DNA from: a virus
Virus record (IMG/VR): IMGVR_UViG_3300038621_000003
Coordinates: 1 to 23,188 of that record
DNA: 23,188 nt
Direction: 5' to 3' (one strand)
A program made the translations under genes and the position numbers. Below, one piece after another: positions 6,622 through 15,227 of the stretch (position 1 is its first letter; each line of letters opens with the position of its first letter). The notes under the pieces are model-generated. The model saw only the letters and a list, made by a program, of their open reading frames with translations, ran no database searches and had not been told where the DNA came from.

Positions 6622-8426
6622 GCCGTCCTACCTCCGAGGCAACCGTCGATCTCGCGCAGGATGTTCTCCTCTTGGTCGAGTTCATCCAGCGCCTCGTTGA
6701 GCGGGATTTCTTCGTCGCCTTCCTCGCGGAGAACCGTGGGGGTCGCTTCTTCCTCCTCGATCTCCTCCAGGACTGCGCGAAGCTGGTCCTTGATCTGCTG
6801 GTTCTCCTGCATGATCTGGTCGGCGGTCTGTTCGCCTTCGCGCTGCTGCCGGGCTTGGTTGCGCTGCGCCGAGGAGAGGGCGCGGTTGTGGCCCTGCTGG
6901 CGCTGCTCGACCTCCTGCTCCCGGCGCACCTGCTGGCTCTGCTGGCCCTGGCGGATTGCCGTGGCGATCTGGTCCGGCGTCACCTCGCGGCTGTCCACGC
7001 CGGTCACGCGACGCAGAGCCTCGCTGGACTGCGAAAACTCATCCTCGCCCCTGGCGATCCTCTCCAGCACGTCGTCCCGGTCGGCCAGGGCTTGGTTGAG
7101 GTCGGGGTCCGTGCGGATCGCCTCGCGCAGCCGCTTCTCGATCCTCGTGGCCTGGGACTTCTTGCCAGCGGCCTTCTGCTTCGTCGCAGCCTGCTCGGCA
7201 TCGCGCCGGAACTCGCGGGCCTTGATCGCGTCGGCACGCAGCGCCTCGACCTTCGAGAGCGACCGGGCGAACTGATCGGGGTCGTCGATCTCGTTCAGCA
7301 CTGCCCGCTGCTGTAGGTTCTGCTGCGCGTTGCGACTGCCCTGCCGCACACGCTGCCGGGCCATCTGCGCCAGTTCCTCGCCCACCTCGATGTCGCGGGC
7401 GCGCTCCTTGGCCGTGGCGCTGGCGCCGGAGCTTACCTCCACGTCCAGTTCCTCGGAGCGCACCGGGGCCTCAGCCGTGCGCGGACGGAACCGGCCCGAC
7501 ACCTTGAGGTCGGAGGCGTCGATCTGGTTGGCCTCCTGGTACTCGCGCCGCGAGGTCGGCGTGTCCGCGTACGGGTTCTGGGTGCGAAGCTGCTCGCTGC
7601 GCTCCGTGATCGAGGCCGCAGCGTTCACCTCGCTGTTCACGCTCTCGAACTCGCGGGTCTGCTTGAGCCGCCGGGCCGCGTCCCCGAGCGCGCTGACGCC
7701 CTTGCCCGCAGCCTTCACGCCGCCGGCCAGGACGCCAGCGCCTACCGCTGCCGCAGCGACGTTCTTCGCCGCGCGGCCAACACCAGACGGCAGACCCACG
7801 TCAGCACGGCGGGTCTGCGCGATGGCCTGGATCGGTATCTCGGTGGCCGTGGCGATGCCCGCTTCGATGGCCGCAGCCCGCGTGATGCCAGCCGCAGCCG
7901 AGACGCCGAACGGGAGGGTGGCGAGTACGATGGGGTCGATGGTAGCACCACCGACCGTACCGACGACGCCGGCCCCTGCGCCGAACGTCCCGGCCCGCGC
8001 CATCGTCTCCTTGAACTCCTCGTTGGTCTGCTGGAACGCCTTGCGGACATTCTCCTCCAGTTCCGCTCGCGAGGTGGCGAAGCTGACCTCCCGGCCCTCG
8101 GTCTGCTTCTGGACCTCCTCGAAGAACCGGTCGATTTCCTGGTCGAGGCTCTGAGCCTCACCGGGCGCGCGACGCGTAGCGCCGGGCTGCGCCGGACGGA
8201 TCGGGCCACCGAACGGGCTCACCGGCTTCGGCGGCGAGAACCCCTGGGCCTTCATCTCCTCGCGCACACGCTCGGCCTGCGCGAGAAGCTCGGCGTTCAC
8301 CGCGTCGGACGTGCCTAGCTGGCCGGCTTGGGCGCCAGCCAGGAACGCCTCGACCGGGCTCGGCGTAGGCCCGCCGGACGGGTTACGCGACACCCGGTTG
8401 AGGAAGTCGGTCGTCTCGAACGCCAC
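6618..8426 (-). CDS. Internal virion protein with hydrophobic centre and Gln/Glu-rich helical tail
   Basis: 602 residues. The N-terminal 100 are Pro/Gly-rich and soluble. Residues about 142-203 and 214-248 are rich in Ala, Gly and Val (GAGAGVVGTVGGATIDPIVLATL, then KNVAAAAVGAGVLAGGVKAA) and look membrane-active. From about 340 onward the protein is highly charged and Gln/Arg/Glu-rich, with extended coiled-coil character, ending in an acidic stretch (EEIEEEEATP, EEGDEEIPLNEALDELDQEEN). The start is GTG, overlapping the preceding stop as TAGTG, with GGAGG 5 nt upstream. Position between the gp15-like and gp16-like genes implies a capsid-stored ejection protein. No enzyme motif was found, and no direct T7 homologue is claimed. 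Confidence 0.72.
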   Translation of the reverse strand: MAFETTDFLNRVSRNPSGGPTPSPVEAFLAGAQAGQLGTSDAVNAELLAQAERVREEMKAQGFSPPKPVSPFGGPIRPAQPGATRRAPGEAQSLDQEIDRFFEEVQKQTEGREVSFATSRAELEENVRKAFQQTNEEFKETMARAGTFGAGAGVVGTVGGATIDPIVLATLPFGVSAAAGITRAAAIEAGIATATEIPIQAIAQTRRADVGLPSGVGRAAKNVAAAAVGAGVLAGGVKAAGKGVSALGDAARRLKQTREFESVNSEVNAAASITERSEQLRTQNPYADTPTSRREYQEANQIDASDLKVSGRFRPRTAEAPVRSEELDVEVSSGASATAKERARDIEVGEELAQMARQRVRQGSRNAQQNLQQRAVLNEIDDPDQFARSLSKVEALRADAIKAREFRRDAEQAATKQKAAGKKSQATRIEKRLREAIRTDPDLNQALADRDDVLERIARGEDEFSQSSEALRRVTGVDSREVTPDQIATAIRQGQQSQQVRREQEVEQRQQGHNRALSSAQRNQARQQREGEQTADQIMQENQQIKDQLRAVLEEIEEEEATPTVLREEGDEEIPLNEALDELDQEENILREIDGCLGGRTA

Positions 8427-8884
8427 TACTGCCTCCGTTGCAGTTCCTTCTTGATCACGTCGCGAGCCTCACCGACCGTCAGGTTCGAGCCGAACACCTT
8501 GGCATCCGAGGATTGTCCTTGGATGCTGGTCAGGGTCTTGCGAAGGCTCGCCTTGTCGTACTTCCGAAGCTCGCTCTGGAGTGGCTTAATGCCCTCGCCC
8601 TGCGGGTTCGGCTCCGAGGTCTTGGGCTTGCCCCGCTTCTCGCCCTTGCGGAGCATCCGGGGCTCCTCGGCGTCCTTCTCCCCGAGCAGCACCCGGCGCT
8701 CGCGGACCTGATCGCCCTGACGCTCACGCTGGCGCGTCATATCCGCCCGAGAGGTACGCGGCACCTTGTCCTTGGTGTCCCTCGGGAACGAGGTGCCGCC
8801 GGAAGTCTCCCGGAGGAACCGGTTCTGGCTCGGGTCCGTTGGTCCACCGAGGGCCTGCTCCAGTTCGTTGAAGAACGTGCCCAT
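8426..8884 (-). CDS. Unknown charged protein in the ejection-protein cluster
   Basis: 152 residues, very hydrophilic, with many Arg, Lys, Glu and Asp (TRQRERQGDQVRERRVLLGEK, MLRKGEKRGKPKTSEPNPQG) and a C-terminal helix-like part (LTVGEARDVIKKELQRRQ). No membrane segment and no motif that I recognise. The start overlaps the stop of the gp15-like gene as TAATG, and its own stop overlaps the next gene's GTG as TAGTG, so it is locked into the same translational chain. T7 has no counterpart between genes 15 and 16. It could be a minor ejected protein or an assembly helper; the sequence does not decide. Confidence 0.7.
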   Translation of the reverse strand: MGTFFNELEQALGGPTDPSQNRFLRETSGGTSFPRDTKDKVPRTSRADMTRQRERQGDQVRERRVLLGEKDAEEPRMLRKGEKRGKPKTSEPNPQGEGIKPLQSELRKYDKASLRKTLTSIQGQSSDAKVFGSNLTVGEARDVIKKELQRRQ

Positions 8885-11028
8885 TACTGCATACCCCTCT
8901 GTCCAGGTCCAGTTGGTGTCACCTGTCCGCCGTTGCCAGAGGTGTCACCCCCAGGATTTTGGCCAATTCCCAGGCCCTGTGGCCCCGGCGTCGCCTGTGC
9001 GGGGGTCGAACCCTCCGGCTGATCGGGCTCAAGGCTGACTTCGCTTGCCATAGCTTCGAGGTCAAGGATAAACGGCTGACCGGGCCGCTCCTTGGTGTGT
9101 AGCCCGCCACGGTCGCCCTCGAAGCGGACGATGTACTTGCCGTCAGCGCCGGCCCGTACGAACTGCGCCGAGCGGAGGTCCTCGGGCGTGACCTCCTCGA
9201 AGTCGCCGGTCGCCGGCTCACGGAACACCGGGGTGCCGTTCGCGTGCCGGCTGATCACATCGTCGTCGATCTGGCCGACGAGGCGCTGGAACTTGTCGCC
9301 GGTCATGCCCGGCACGGGCGGCAGGGTCTTTTTGTCGTTGATCTCGACCGGGCCACCGGAGACTTCGCCGGTCGGCGTGAACTGGCCAGCAGCGGTCAGC
9401 CGGAGCGCCCGCTTGAACCGGTCCTCGTTGAACTCGTCGATGTCGCCGGCCCGCAGGGACCACTGGGCGTACACGTCCTTGGCCGCGTCCACGACCGCCT
9501 GCTGCGTACGGGCGTCGGCCTCGAACGAGGAGCCCAGGACCTCCTGGGTCGGCTCCCGGATGTCCTTCGAGGTCATGGCGACGTTCAGTTGATCCGTGGA
9601 GCCCTCGGCCTCCAGGACCGTGCGGCTGACCTCCGGGCGCTCGCTGCTCATGAACATGGCCCAGGCCCGCTGCGGGTTGTCGTCCACGAAGCGGGCGGAC
9701 AGTTGCCGGACGGCCTTCTTGCCGAGGCCCTGGCGGATGTTCGAGAAGGTCTGCTGGACCGTCTGCGCGTTGCCCTGCTCGACCACCTGCTTCAACTGCT
9801 GCACCTCAGCGGCCTTGAAGTACATGCCGGCGGTCGGGCTGTCCATACCGAAGTGGTCGGCCACACGCTGCGCGGCACGCTTCCGCTCGCGGAGCGCACG
9901 CTGGAACTGGCCGCTGCCCTGGTCGGTCAGGTCCAGCGGGGTGAGGTCCTGCACCTTGCCCTGCCGCTCCAGAAGGTCCAGAGCGCGACCGTCACGGAAC
10001 GCCTCGATCTGACCCTCGTGGGCCTGCTGCATCATCTGGAGGGTGCGGAAGTCGGTGCCCTGCGGGTTCTCCAGCATCTGACGCTGTTCCTCGATGGACA
10101 TCGTGGAGAACCGGCGCACCTCGCCCGCAGCTTCCTCAGCGGACTGGATGCGCTCGCCAAGCTCGGTCCCGCTGGCAGCCGACTTGAGTTGGTCCGCCGT
10201 GAAGCCGTTGAACGTCACGCCACCGCGCACGGTGCCGCCGCCCTGCGACAGCGCCTGGATGTAGCTGTCCACGCCCTGCGCGAGATCGGCGTTCGCCTGT
10301 TTCAGGTCGCTCTCGATCTGCTCCTTGAGCGTGCGCTTGTCGTCCTGGCTCAGGAACTCGGCCTGATCCACGTAGTCCATCGCGGCGTTCAGGTTGCCGC
10401 CGTTCCGCAGAGCGGCGACCCGCTGCCGGTCGAACTCGCGCCGGGCCTGCTGGAAGCGGTTCTGGGCCTCCTCCGGCGTCAGCGCACCGGAGCGCACGAG
10501 GCGCTGCTGGCTGTCCTGGAGGCTCTCGATGGCCTGCCGGCGCTTCACTTGGTTGCCGGTCGCGAACTGATCGGACAGGGCGCGCGTCTCCTGCTCGAAC
10601 GAGGCCAGGGCCGCACGCTGCGACTTCTGGGCGCTCTCCCGGCGCAGGTCGATCACGTCGGCGGTGATCGAACGCGCGAAGTCCCGGCGAAGCTCGTCCT
10701 GGATCGTCGGGTTCGCTTCACTGACGAGTTCCTGGACGCGCTCCCGGGCCTTGGTCTTGAACCGCTCGGGGGCGTCGCGGAAGTCGGGGCTCTCCAGAGC
10801 ATCCTGCTTCATCCGCGCGAACTCCTGCGCGGCCTGGGTCTGGAGTTCGGCCTTCTGCTCCGCGACCGCCTGCTCGAACATCTGGTTGCCGAGTTCGCCC
10901 AGGGCGCTGCCTGCGGCTGCGATGGCCTCGCCCGTTGCCCCGGCATTACTACGGTCGCGGGGCAGCGACGGCAGACCGCCCCCTACCTGGGGGCCACTCG
11001 GAACGCCAGTGCGCGGAATACGGGGCAT
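8884..11028 (-). CDS. Internal virion protein, gp15-like by position
   Basis: 714 residues. After a Pro/Gly-rich N-terminus, residues about 25-450 are almost wholly helical with Gln, Arg, Glu and Ala heptads (for example FEQAVAEQKAELQTQAAQEFARM and FQQARREFDRQRVAAL). The C-terminal third has a more folded pattern (KYIVRFEGDRGG, GQPFILDLEAMASEV) followed by a disordered Gly/Pro/Gln tail. Length is near that of T7 gp15 (about 750), and it directly follows the gp14-like gene, so it probably belongs to the internal core and the ejected channel. There is no membrane segment and no recognisable lysozyme motif. GGAGG lies 7 nt upstream of ATG. Assignment rests on length, helicity and gene order. Confidence 0.78.
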   Translation of the reverse strand: MPRIPRTGVPSGPQVGGGLPSLPRDRSNAGATGEAIAAAGSALGELGNQMFEQAVAEQKAELQTQAAQEFARMKQDALESPDFRDAPERFKTKARERVQELVSEANPTIQDELRRDFARSITADVIDLRRESAQKSQRAALASFEQETRALSDQFATGNQVKRRQAIESLQDSQQRLVRSGALTPEEAQNRFQQARREFDRQRVAALRNGGNLNAAMDYVDQAEFLSQDDKRTLKEQIESDLKQANADLAQGVDSYIQALSQGGGTVRGGVTFNGFTADQLKSAASGTELGERIQSAEEAAGEVRRFSTMSIEEQRQMLENPQGTDFRTLQMMQQAHEGQIEAFRDGRALDLLERQGKVQDLTPLDLTDQGSGQFQRALRERKRAAQRVADHFGMDSPTAGMYFKAAEVQQLKQVVEQGNAQTVQQTFSNIRQGLGKKAVRQLSARFVDDNPQRAWAMFMSSERPEVSRTVLEAEGSTDQLNVAMTSKDIREPTQEVLGSSFEADARTQQAVVDAAKDVYAQWSLRAGDIDEFNEDRFKRALRLTAAGQFTPTGEVSGGPVEINDKKTLPPVPGMTGDKFQRLVGQIDDDVISRHANGTPVFREPATGDFEEVTPEDLRSAQFVRAGADGKYIVRFEGDRGGLHTKERPGQPFILDLEAMASEVSLEPDQPEGSTPAQATPGPQGLGIGQNPGGDTSGNGGQVTPTGPGQRGMQ

Positions 11029-11039
11029 GGATCAGCCTC

Positions 11040-11612
11040 CTAGAGGTTCTCGTTCGGGATGTTGCCGGCGACACCCGTCTGCGCGGTGCTGCTCGGGATG
11101 TTGTTGTTCTGGTCGAACGCACCAGCCCGGCGGGCCGTCTGCATCCCACCGGTCAACAGCGAAGTGCCAGCCTGGAAGAAGCCGCTCGTGCGGATGCTGC
11201 TCGCACGCTGACCAGCGTTCGCGGCCTCCATCCGGCTCTGGGTCGCACCTCGTTCGGTCTGGAGCGCCTGTAGCTCGCTCTCGAATAGCTGGTCCTGGAC
11301 GGCCAGTTCCTGCTGCATCGCCTCGTCGGCCAGCACGTCCGTAGGCGTGCCGCCAAGTTGGATGCCGCTGGAACCGATGGCAGCACGCGCGGTGCCGATC
11401 CGCCGATCACCTCGACGGCGCTGGCGTTCCGCACGTACCTGCGCGGCCTCACGCTGCGTCTCGGCCCGCTGCTCGCGCAGCCGAGCCTCACGCGCGGCCA
11501 TAGCCTGATTGAACTCAGCCTGATCCGCGCGGGCCTCTGCACTGGCGACGGTGCCGGCGACCGAGACAGCAGTGCTGACCGCCGTGGCGATGATGCCGAA
11601 AGTCGTACCCAT
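11040..11612 (-). CDS. Internal core protein, gp14-like
   Basis: 190 residues. It opens with a small-residue hydrophobic segment (GIIATAVSTAVSVAGTVASA, residues 6-25), followed by a long charged helix (AEFNQAMAAREARLREQRAE..., about 32-72). Near 80-90 comes GSSGIQLGGTPTDVLAD, a motif recurrent in gp14-type core proteins, then another helix and a small-residue C-terminus (SGFFQAGTSLLTGG). T7 gp14 has about 196 residues and forms the outer-membrane part of the ejected DNA channel; length and layout fit. The start overlaps the previous stop as TGATG. It sits between the gp13-like and gp15-like genes, the same order as in T7. Confidence 0.87.
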   Translation of the reverse strand: MGTTFGIIATAVSTAVSVAGTVASAEARADQAEFNQAMAAREARLREQRAETQREAAQVRAERQRRRGDRRIGTARAAIGSSGIQLGGTPTDVLADEAMQQELAVQDQLFESELQALQTERGATQSRMEAANAGQRASSIRTSGFFQAGTSLLTGGMQTARRAGAFDQNNNIPSSTAQTGVAGNIPNENL

Positions 11613-12070
11613 CAGCAGTCCCTTCCCTTGATCTTACTGAACAGGTAAACATCATGCCCATCCGGTGTCCAGGCCCGCATACGGCCTTCCCACTTGAACC
11701 CGAGGACAGCGGTCGTCCAGAAGATTTCGTCCTCCGCATCGACCTCGGACATCGCCTCGATCCGGCGGAAGTGGCCGTCCCGGTTCATCCAGCGGTGGAG
11801 GTTCCGGGCCAGGAACTTGAGGCGTCTGGTGCCGATCCCCTTGGCGATGATCGTCCACGCGCGGAAACGCGGGCCTGATCCCTCGTAGCCATCGTCGAGT
11901 TTGATCATGCCCACGACAGCGGACACCGTGCCATCCTCATCGACCACAGCCCAAGCAGGCCCGGTGTACCACAGCGGGTCATCCGGGGAGTGGAGTTGCT
12001 GCATCCACGCCTGCTCAGGCTTCGGGTCGATACGCCGGAGGTGGTCGGGCGTCAGGTCCTCGATGTGCAT
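11612..12070 (-). CDS. T7 gp13-like protein with GNAT-type fold
   Basis: 152 residues. The central part (AWAVVDEDGTVSAVVGMIKL) and the C-terminal part (GTRRLKFLARNLHRWMNRDG, then TTAVLGFKWEGRMRAWTPDG and HDVYLFSK) follow the strand-helix pattern of GNAT acyltransferases, including the usual late GF-x-x-EG element. T7 gp13 is a GNAT-related protein of similar length (138 residues), placed as here between tail tubular protein B and gp14. Whether it still has acetyltransferase activity is unknown; T7 gp13 is usually regarded as a virion assembly factor. GGAGG is 6 nt from the start. Moderately divergent, so the call depends on both fold pattern and gene order. Confidence 0.82.
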   Translation of the reverse strand: MHIEDLTPDHLRRIDPKPEQAWMQQLHSPDDPLWYTGPAWAVVDEDGTVSAVVGMIKLDDGYEGSGPRFRAWTIIAKGIGTRRLKFLARNLHRWMNRDGHFRRIEAMSEVDAEDEIFWTTAVLGFKWEGRMRAWTPDGHDVYLFSKIKGRDC

Positions 12071-12084
12071 GGCTTGCCTCCATC

Positions 12085-14565
12085 CTACTGTTGACCGCCT
12101 GCGTCGCGGTAGAACTCCATCGAGGCGCCGATCTGGAGAACCGTCATCGGCAGCGGTTGCGTGGACCGGACGACGATGTGCGCGTCCAGATCGTGGCGCA
12201 TCGGGAAGTTCACGTCCTTGAAGCCCGTGAACGGTGGAACCGGTTGGTCCATCGCCATCGAGCTATCGCGGAACTGGAGCGTGTCCAGGTTGTTGGTGTC
12301 GTATCCGTATTTGGCACCGACCGTCTCGTAGAAGAAGATGTGCAGCTTGTGGATGCGCTTGATCTTCCCCGAGAGCGTGTCTGCCTCGACGCCCGTGTTG
12401 AACGGGAACGTCCGCAGGCCGGCGTTGTACGGGAACCCAATGTGGACCACGCTCGCCTCGAAGTCCAGGTCGATCTGGCCGTTCGACACCACGCGACGCG
12501 GGTGAGCCGCGCCGTCCGCGAGGACCGCGACTTCCTCGCCCTCCAGGTGATCGAGCCCGGAGATCGTCTGGGTCGGGGACCCGTCGTAGGTGAGCCCGCT
12601 GTCCACGAAGAACGCGTCCTCGATGGGCTTCTCGTCGTTCAGCCAGGGCTCCTCCATGAACTCGACGTACCGGACGGGCGTGCCGTTCACCTCCCGGCGC
12701 ACCACCATCCAAATCTGGTCGAGGTTGCCCTCGGTGATGTTGGTGATGCTCTCGATGAACGCGTCACCGCCGTCGAAGGTGCCGCCAATGGTGTGCTGGT
12801 GCCACGCGAACACCTCCTGGTCGCTCTCGATGGTGAACCCGATCAGCCGGGCGTCGTTGCGGAGCGCCCACAGGATCGAGTTGCGGTTCTGCTGGTAGGC
12901 CAGCCGCACGATGCGGGGCCGCAGCAGATGCTCCGACACCACCGAGAAGTCCCGAGCCCGGAGGCCGTCGATGTCGAAGTCGAAGGCCAGTTCGCGGATC
13001 ACGCGGTTGCCCCGCTGCACGAACATGAGGCTGTGGCCGATCTTGGCCGGCGGCACGATGTCCGCGCTGCCACGGTTCGTGTTGCGCTCGGCCTCGATGC
13101 TGTTCGGGCTCAGCGGGTCCGTCGTGGTCGCCGCGCGGATCAGGAACTCAGCGCCCGAGGTGCCCACCGCGAGGCCGGCGTTCAGGCTCTCCATCCAGCG
13201 GATCGCGTTCACCTGCGAGGCCGAGATCGTGATGTTGATCGCATCGTCGTTCGACACGGTGCCGTCCCGCGCCGAGGGCTGGAACAGGTTGAAGTCCGCG
13301 ACGAACGAGAACCAGATGTTCTGCGGGTTTGTGTCGGTCGCGCCGAACACGAGACGCTGGTCGTGGAACGTGACCACTTGGGGCCAACCGGTCGTGGCGG
13401 ACCACTCGCCCAGGCGCCAATCCTTAGTCTCGGCGGAGTTCGCAAAGCCTTCGCCGTGGACCACGATCACCACCTCGGTCGAGGAGTTGTGGTCCACGAT
13501 CTCGGCCCAACCCCAGGTGCCGTCCTGCTTCAAGCGCACCACGCGGCCCACGTCCGTGGGCAGGAAGCCGCTGCCGTCGTTGATGCCGACCGTGCTGGAC
13601 GCGGTGAGCGTCCCGCGAGCGTTGCCGGAGGAGACGCTCGGGTTCAGCGTGGTCGGCGTCTCGTTGACCTCGCGGTACGGCCCATCCTCGAACGGGAACT
13701 TCACGAGCGAGAACTCGGTCGGACTGAACCGCTTCAACTGGTACGGCGGATGATCGGGGTGGCAAATCCACATGATGTCGGCGGACTGCACCCACTTGAG
13801 CGCGAAGATTTCCGTGTCGTTCCAGGGCGTCCCCAGTTCGACCGGCACGCCGTCCAGGATTTGCACGTCGTCGAGGTCCACCACGCCTTTCTGGTTGTCG
13901 GTCGTCTCGAACGCGAGGTGGATCGTGCTGTTGCCGTCGGGGTCCACGTCGATGACGTGCCAGCCCGGCGCGAGGTTGTTGTCGTACAGGTCGTTGCCGC
14001 CCTGCGTCGAGCCGACCTTCACGCGGGTCAGGAACTTCCGGCTCTCCTTCGCGTCCTCGATACGGAAGGCGAACGTGTGGACCGTGTCCGTGTTGGAGAT
14101 CGAAATGGACTGGCTGGCAATAGCGTGATCGGACCCCTCGGCCACAAGACCCAGGCGCCCGTTGCCGCGCGAGAGGTGGGTGATGTTGGCACTGCCCTGG
14201 CTCAGGTCGTCCCACCCCGAGATGTCGTTGTCGAAGGTCCCGTTCGTGACCGAGGCGCCCGACACGTCGTTGGTGAATAGCTGGCCCTCGTTCACGAAGA
14301 ACCGCATGTAGCTGCCGCCCATCTCCAGCACATACGTCTCCTCCACGGAGAACTCGAAGGGGAGCAGCCGCGTGGGGCTGTCCTCCTTCGTCTCCGCGAC
14401 GAACTTCGTGCCGGGCCGCTTCATGACCCCGCCGTGCGGGATCACGAGCATGTTGTTCAGTTCCTCGACGCCATTGAAGAAGCCCTGGAAGTCGATCCGG
14501 CCTTGCAGCCGGGGGCTCAGTTCGCCGCGCGTGAAGTTGGTCTGAACGTAGTCGAAGCGGGCCAT
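12085..14565 (-). CDS. Tail tubular protein B-like / tail nozzle protein
   Basis: 826 residues. The N-terminus (FTRGELSPRLQGRID at about 11-25, NGVEELNNMLVIPHGGVMKR at about 31-50, PGTKFV) is the signature of podoviral tail nozzle/tubular B-type proteins that form the distal tail below the adaptor. The body is beta-rich. T7 gp12 is about 794 residues, so the length fits. Ribosome site and start overlap the stop of the tail tubular A-like gene as TAATG, giving coupled synthesis of the two tail-tube parts. No membrane segments or catalytic motifs seen. A frame nearly as long lies antisense to it and is rejected as a composition artefact. Confidence 0.93.
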   Translation of the reverse strand: MARFDYVQTNFTRGELSPRLQGRIDFQGFFNGVEELNNMLVIPHGGVMKRPGTKFVAETKEDSPTRLLPFEFSVEETYVLEMGGSYMRFFVNEGQLFTNDVSGASVTNGTFDNDISGWDDLSQGSANITHLSRGNGRLGLVAEGSDHAIASQSISISNTDTVHTFAFRIEDAKESRKFLTRVKVGSTQGGNDLYDNNLAPGWHVIDVDPDGNSTIHLAFETTDNQKGVVDLDDVQILDGVPVELGTPWNDTEIFALKWVQSADIMWICHPDHPPYQLKRFSPTEFSLVKFPFEDGPYREVNETPTTLNPSVSSGNARGTLTASSTVGINDGSGFLPTDVGRVVRLKQDGTWGWAEIVDHNSSTEVVIVVHGEGFANSAETKDWRLGEWSATTGWPQVVTFHDQRLVFGATDTNPQNIWFSFVADFNLFQPSARDGTVSNDDAINITISASQVNAIRWMESLNAGLAVGTSGAEFLIRAATTTDPLSPNSIEAERNTNRGSADIVPPAKIGHSLMFVQRGNRVIRELAFDFDIDGLRARDFSVVSEHLLRPRIVRLAYQQNRNSILWALRNDARLIGFTIESDQEVFAWHQHTIGGTFDGGDAFIESITNITEGNLDQIWMVVRREVNGTPVRYVEFMEEPWLNDEKPIEDAFFVDSGLTYDGSPTQTISGLDHLEGEEVAVLADGAAHPRRVVSNGQIDLDFEASVVHIGFPYNAGLRTFPFNTGVEADTLSGKIKRIHKLHIFFYETVGAKYGYDTNNLDTLQFRDSSMAMDQPVPPFTGFKDVNFPMRHDLDAHIVVRSTQPLPMTVLQIGASMEFYRDAGGQQ

Positions 14566-15182
14566 TACGTGTCGATGTCCCTCCAGTTCGGGTCAGGGAA
14601 CTGATGCGGGGCCTGGAGCCGGCTGTTCAGCCACAGGTCCGCATCGAACATCTCGCCGGGCTCGTCCATCGCGTCCGCAGTGCGGGCGTCCTGGAGCTTC
14701 TGGCGGTAGATGTTCCACGCGTCGTTGCGGGCTTCGCGGCTCTGCACCAGCGGCACAGCAACCTCGGATGCCAGCCGGGCTGCGACGGCCTCGCGCAGCA
14801 GGGCGTCCCACTTGGACGGGTCCTGCTCGTCCTTCACGTACACGATATGCAGCGGGGAGCCCATATCGGTCAAGACGCGCCGGCCCTCGATCTCGAAGCG
14901 AGCGTAGCGCGGGTGCGCCCCGTTGATCCGCACGAGCCGCAGCCAGTCGGCGGGAAGCTGGTACTGCTTCTGCCAGCCGAACGGGGGAGACTGGGCCAGG
15001 GCGCCGAGCTTCGCACGGGTCTTGGCGCTGTTCCAGGGATGGTCCCTCAGCACAGCTTTACGCACGGTGTCGTATCGCTCGGACACGACCCGTGCGCTAC
15101 GGGTGTCATCGCTGAACGAGGTGATCGGCAGTTCACCGATGATGCTGAGGGCCGTGTTGGCGACCTCTACCTTCGACGCCAT
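14565..15182 (-). CDS. Tail tubular protein A-like (head-to-tail adaptor)
   Basis: 205 residues, close to T7 gp11 (196). Family signatures include NTALSIIGELPITS at about 9-22, RYDTVRKAVLRDHPWNSAK at 36-54, where DHPWN is a hallmark, and LPADWLRLVRI in the middle. This protein links the portal ring to the nozzle and is encoded directly before the nozzle gene. GGAGG sits 5 nt from the ATG. The DHPWN codons happen to create a hairpin-like sequence near 15031 resembling the non-coding repeats, but coding constraint explains it. The gene lies just downstream of the capsid-module terminator, so its level is probably lower than that of capsid. Confidence 0.93.
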   Translation of the reverse strand: MASKVEVANTALSIIGELPITSFSDDTRSARVVSERYDTVRKAVLRDHPWNSAKTRAKLGALAQSPPFGWQKQYQLPADWLRLVRINGAHPRYARFEIEGRRVLTDMGSPLHIVYVKDEQDPSKWDALLREAVAARLASEVAVPLVQSREARNDAWNIYRQKLQDARTADAMDEPGEMFDADLWLNSRLQAPHQFPDPNWRDIDT

Positions 15183-15205
15183 GATGCCCTCCTAGATGTG
15201 AGAGA

Positions 15206-15223
15206 AGGGGGCCGAAGCCCCCT
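15206..15223 (-). terminator. UUCG-tetraloop hairpin terminator after the capsid module
   Basis: Read on the minus strand, GGGGGC, loop TTCG and GCCCCC form a very stable hairpin capped by C(UUCG)G, extended by one A-T pair. It is followed by TTCTCTC, an imperfect U-tract. It lies 5 nt after the decoration gene stop and before tail tubular A. The poor U-tract suggests partial termination, with read-through to the tail genes. Confidence 0.78.
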
Positions 15224-15227
15224 CCCC

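Noticed and set aside
15025-15048. A third TCCAGGGA...TCCCT hairpin-like sequence
   Set aside because: It is within tail tubular A and is encoded by the conserved RDHPWN motif, so coding constraint explains it.
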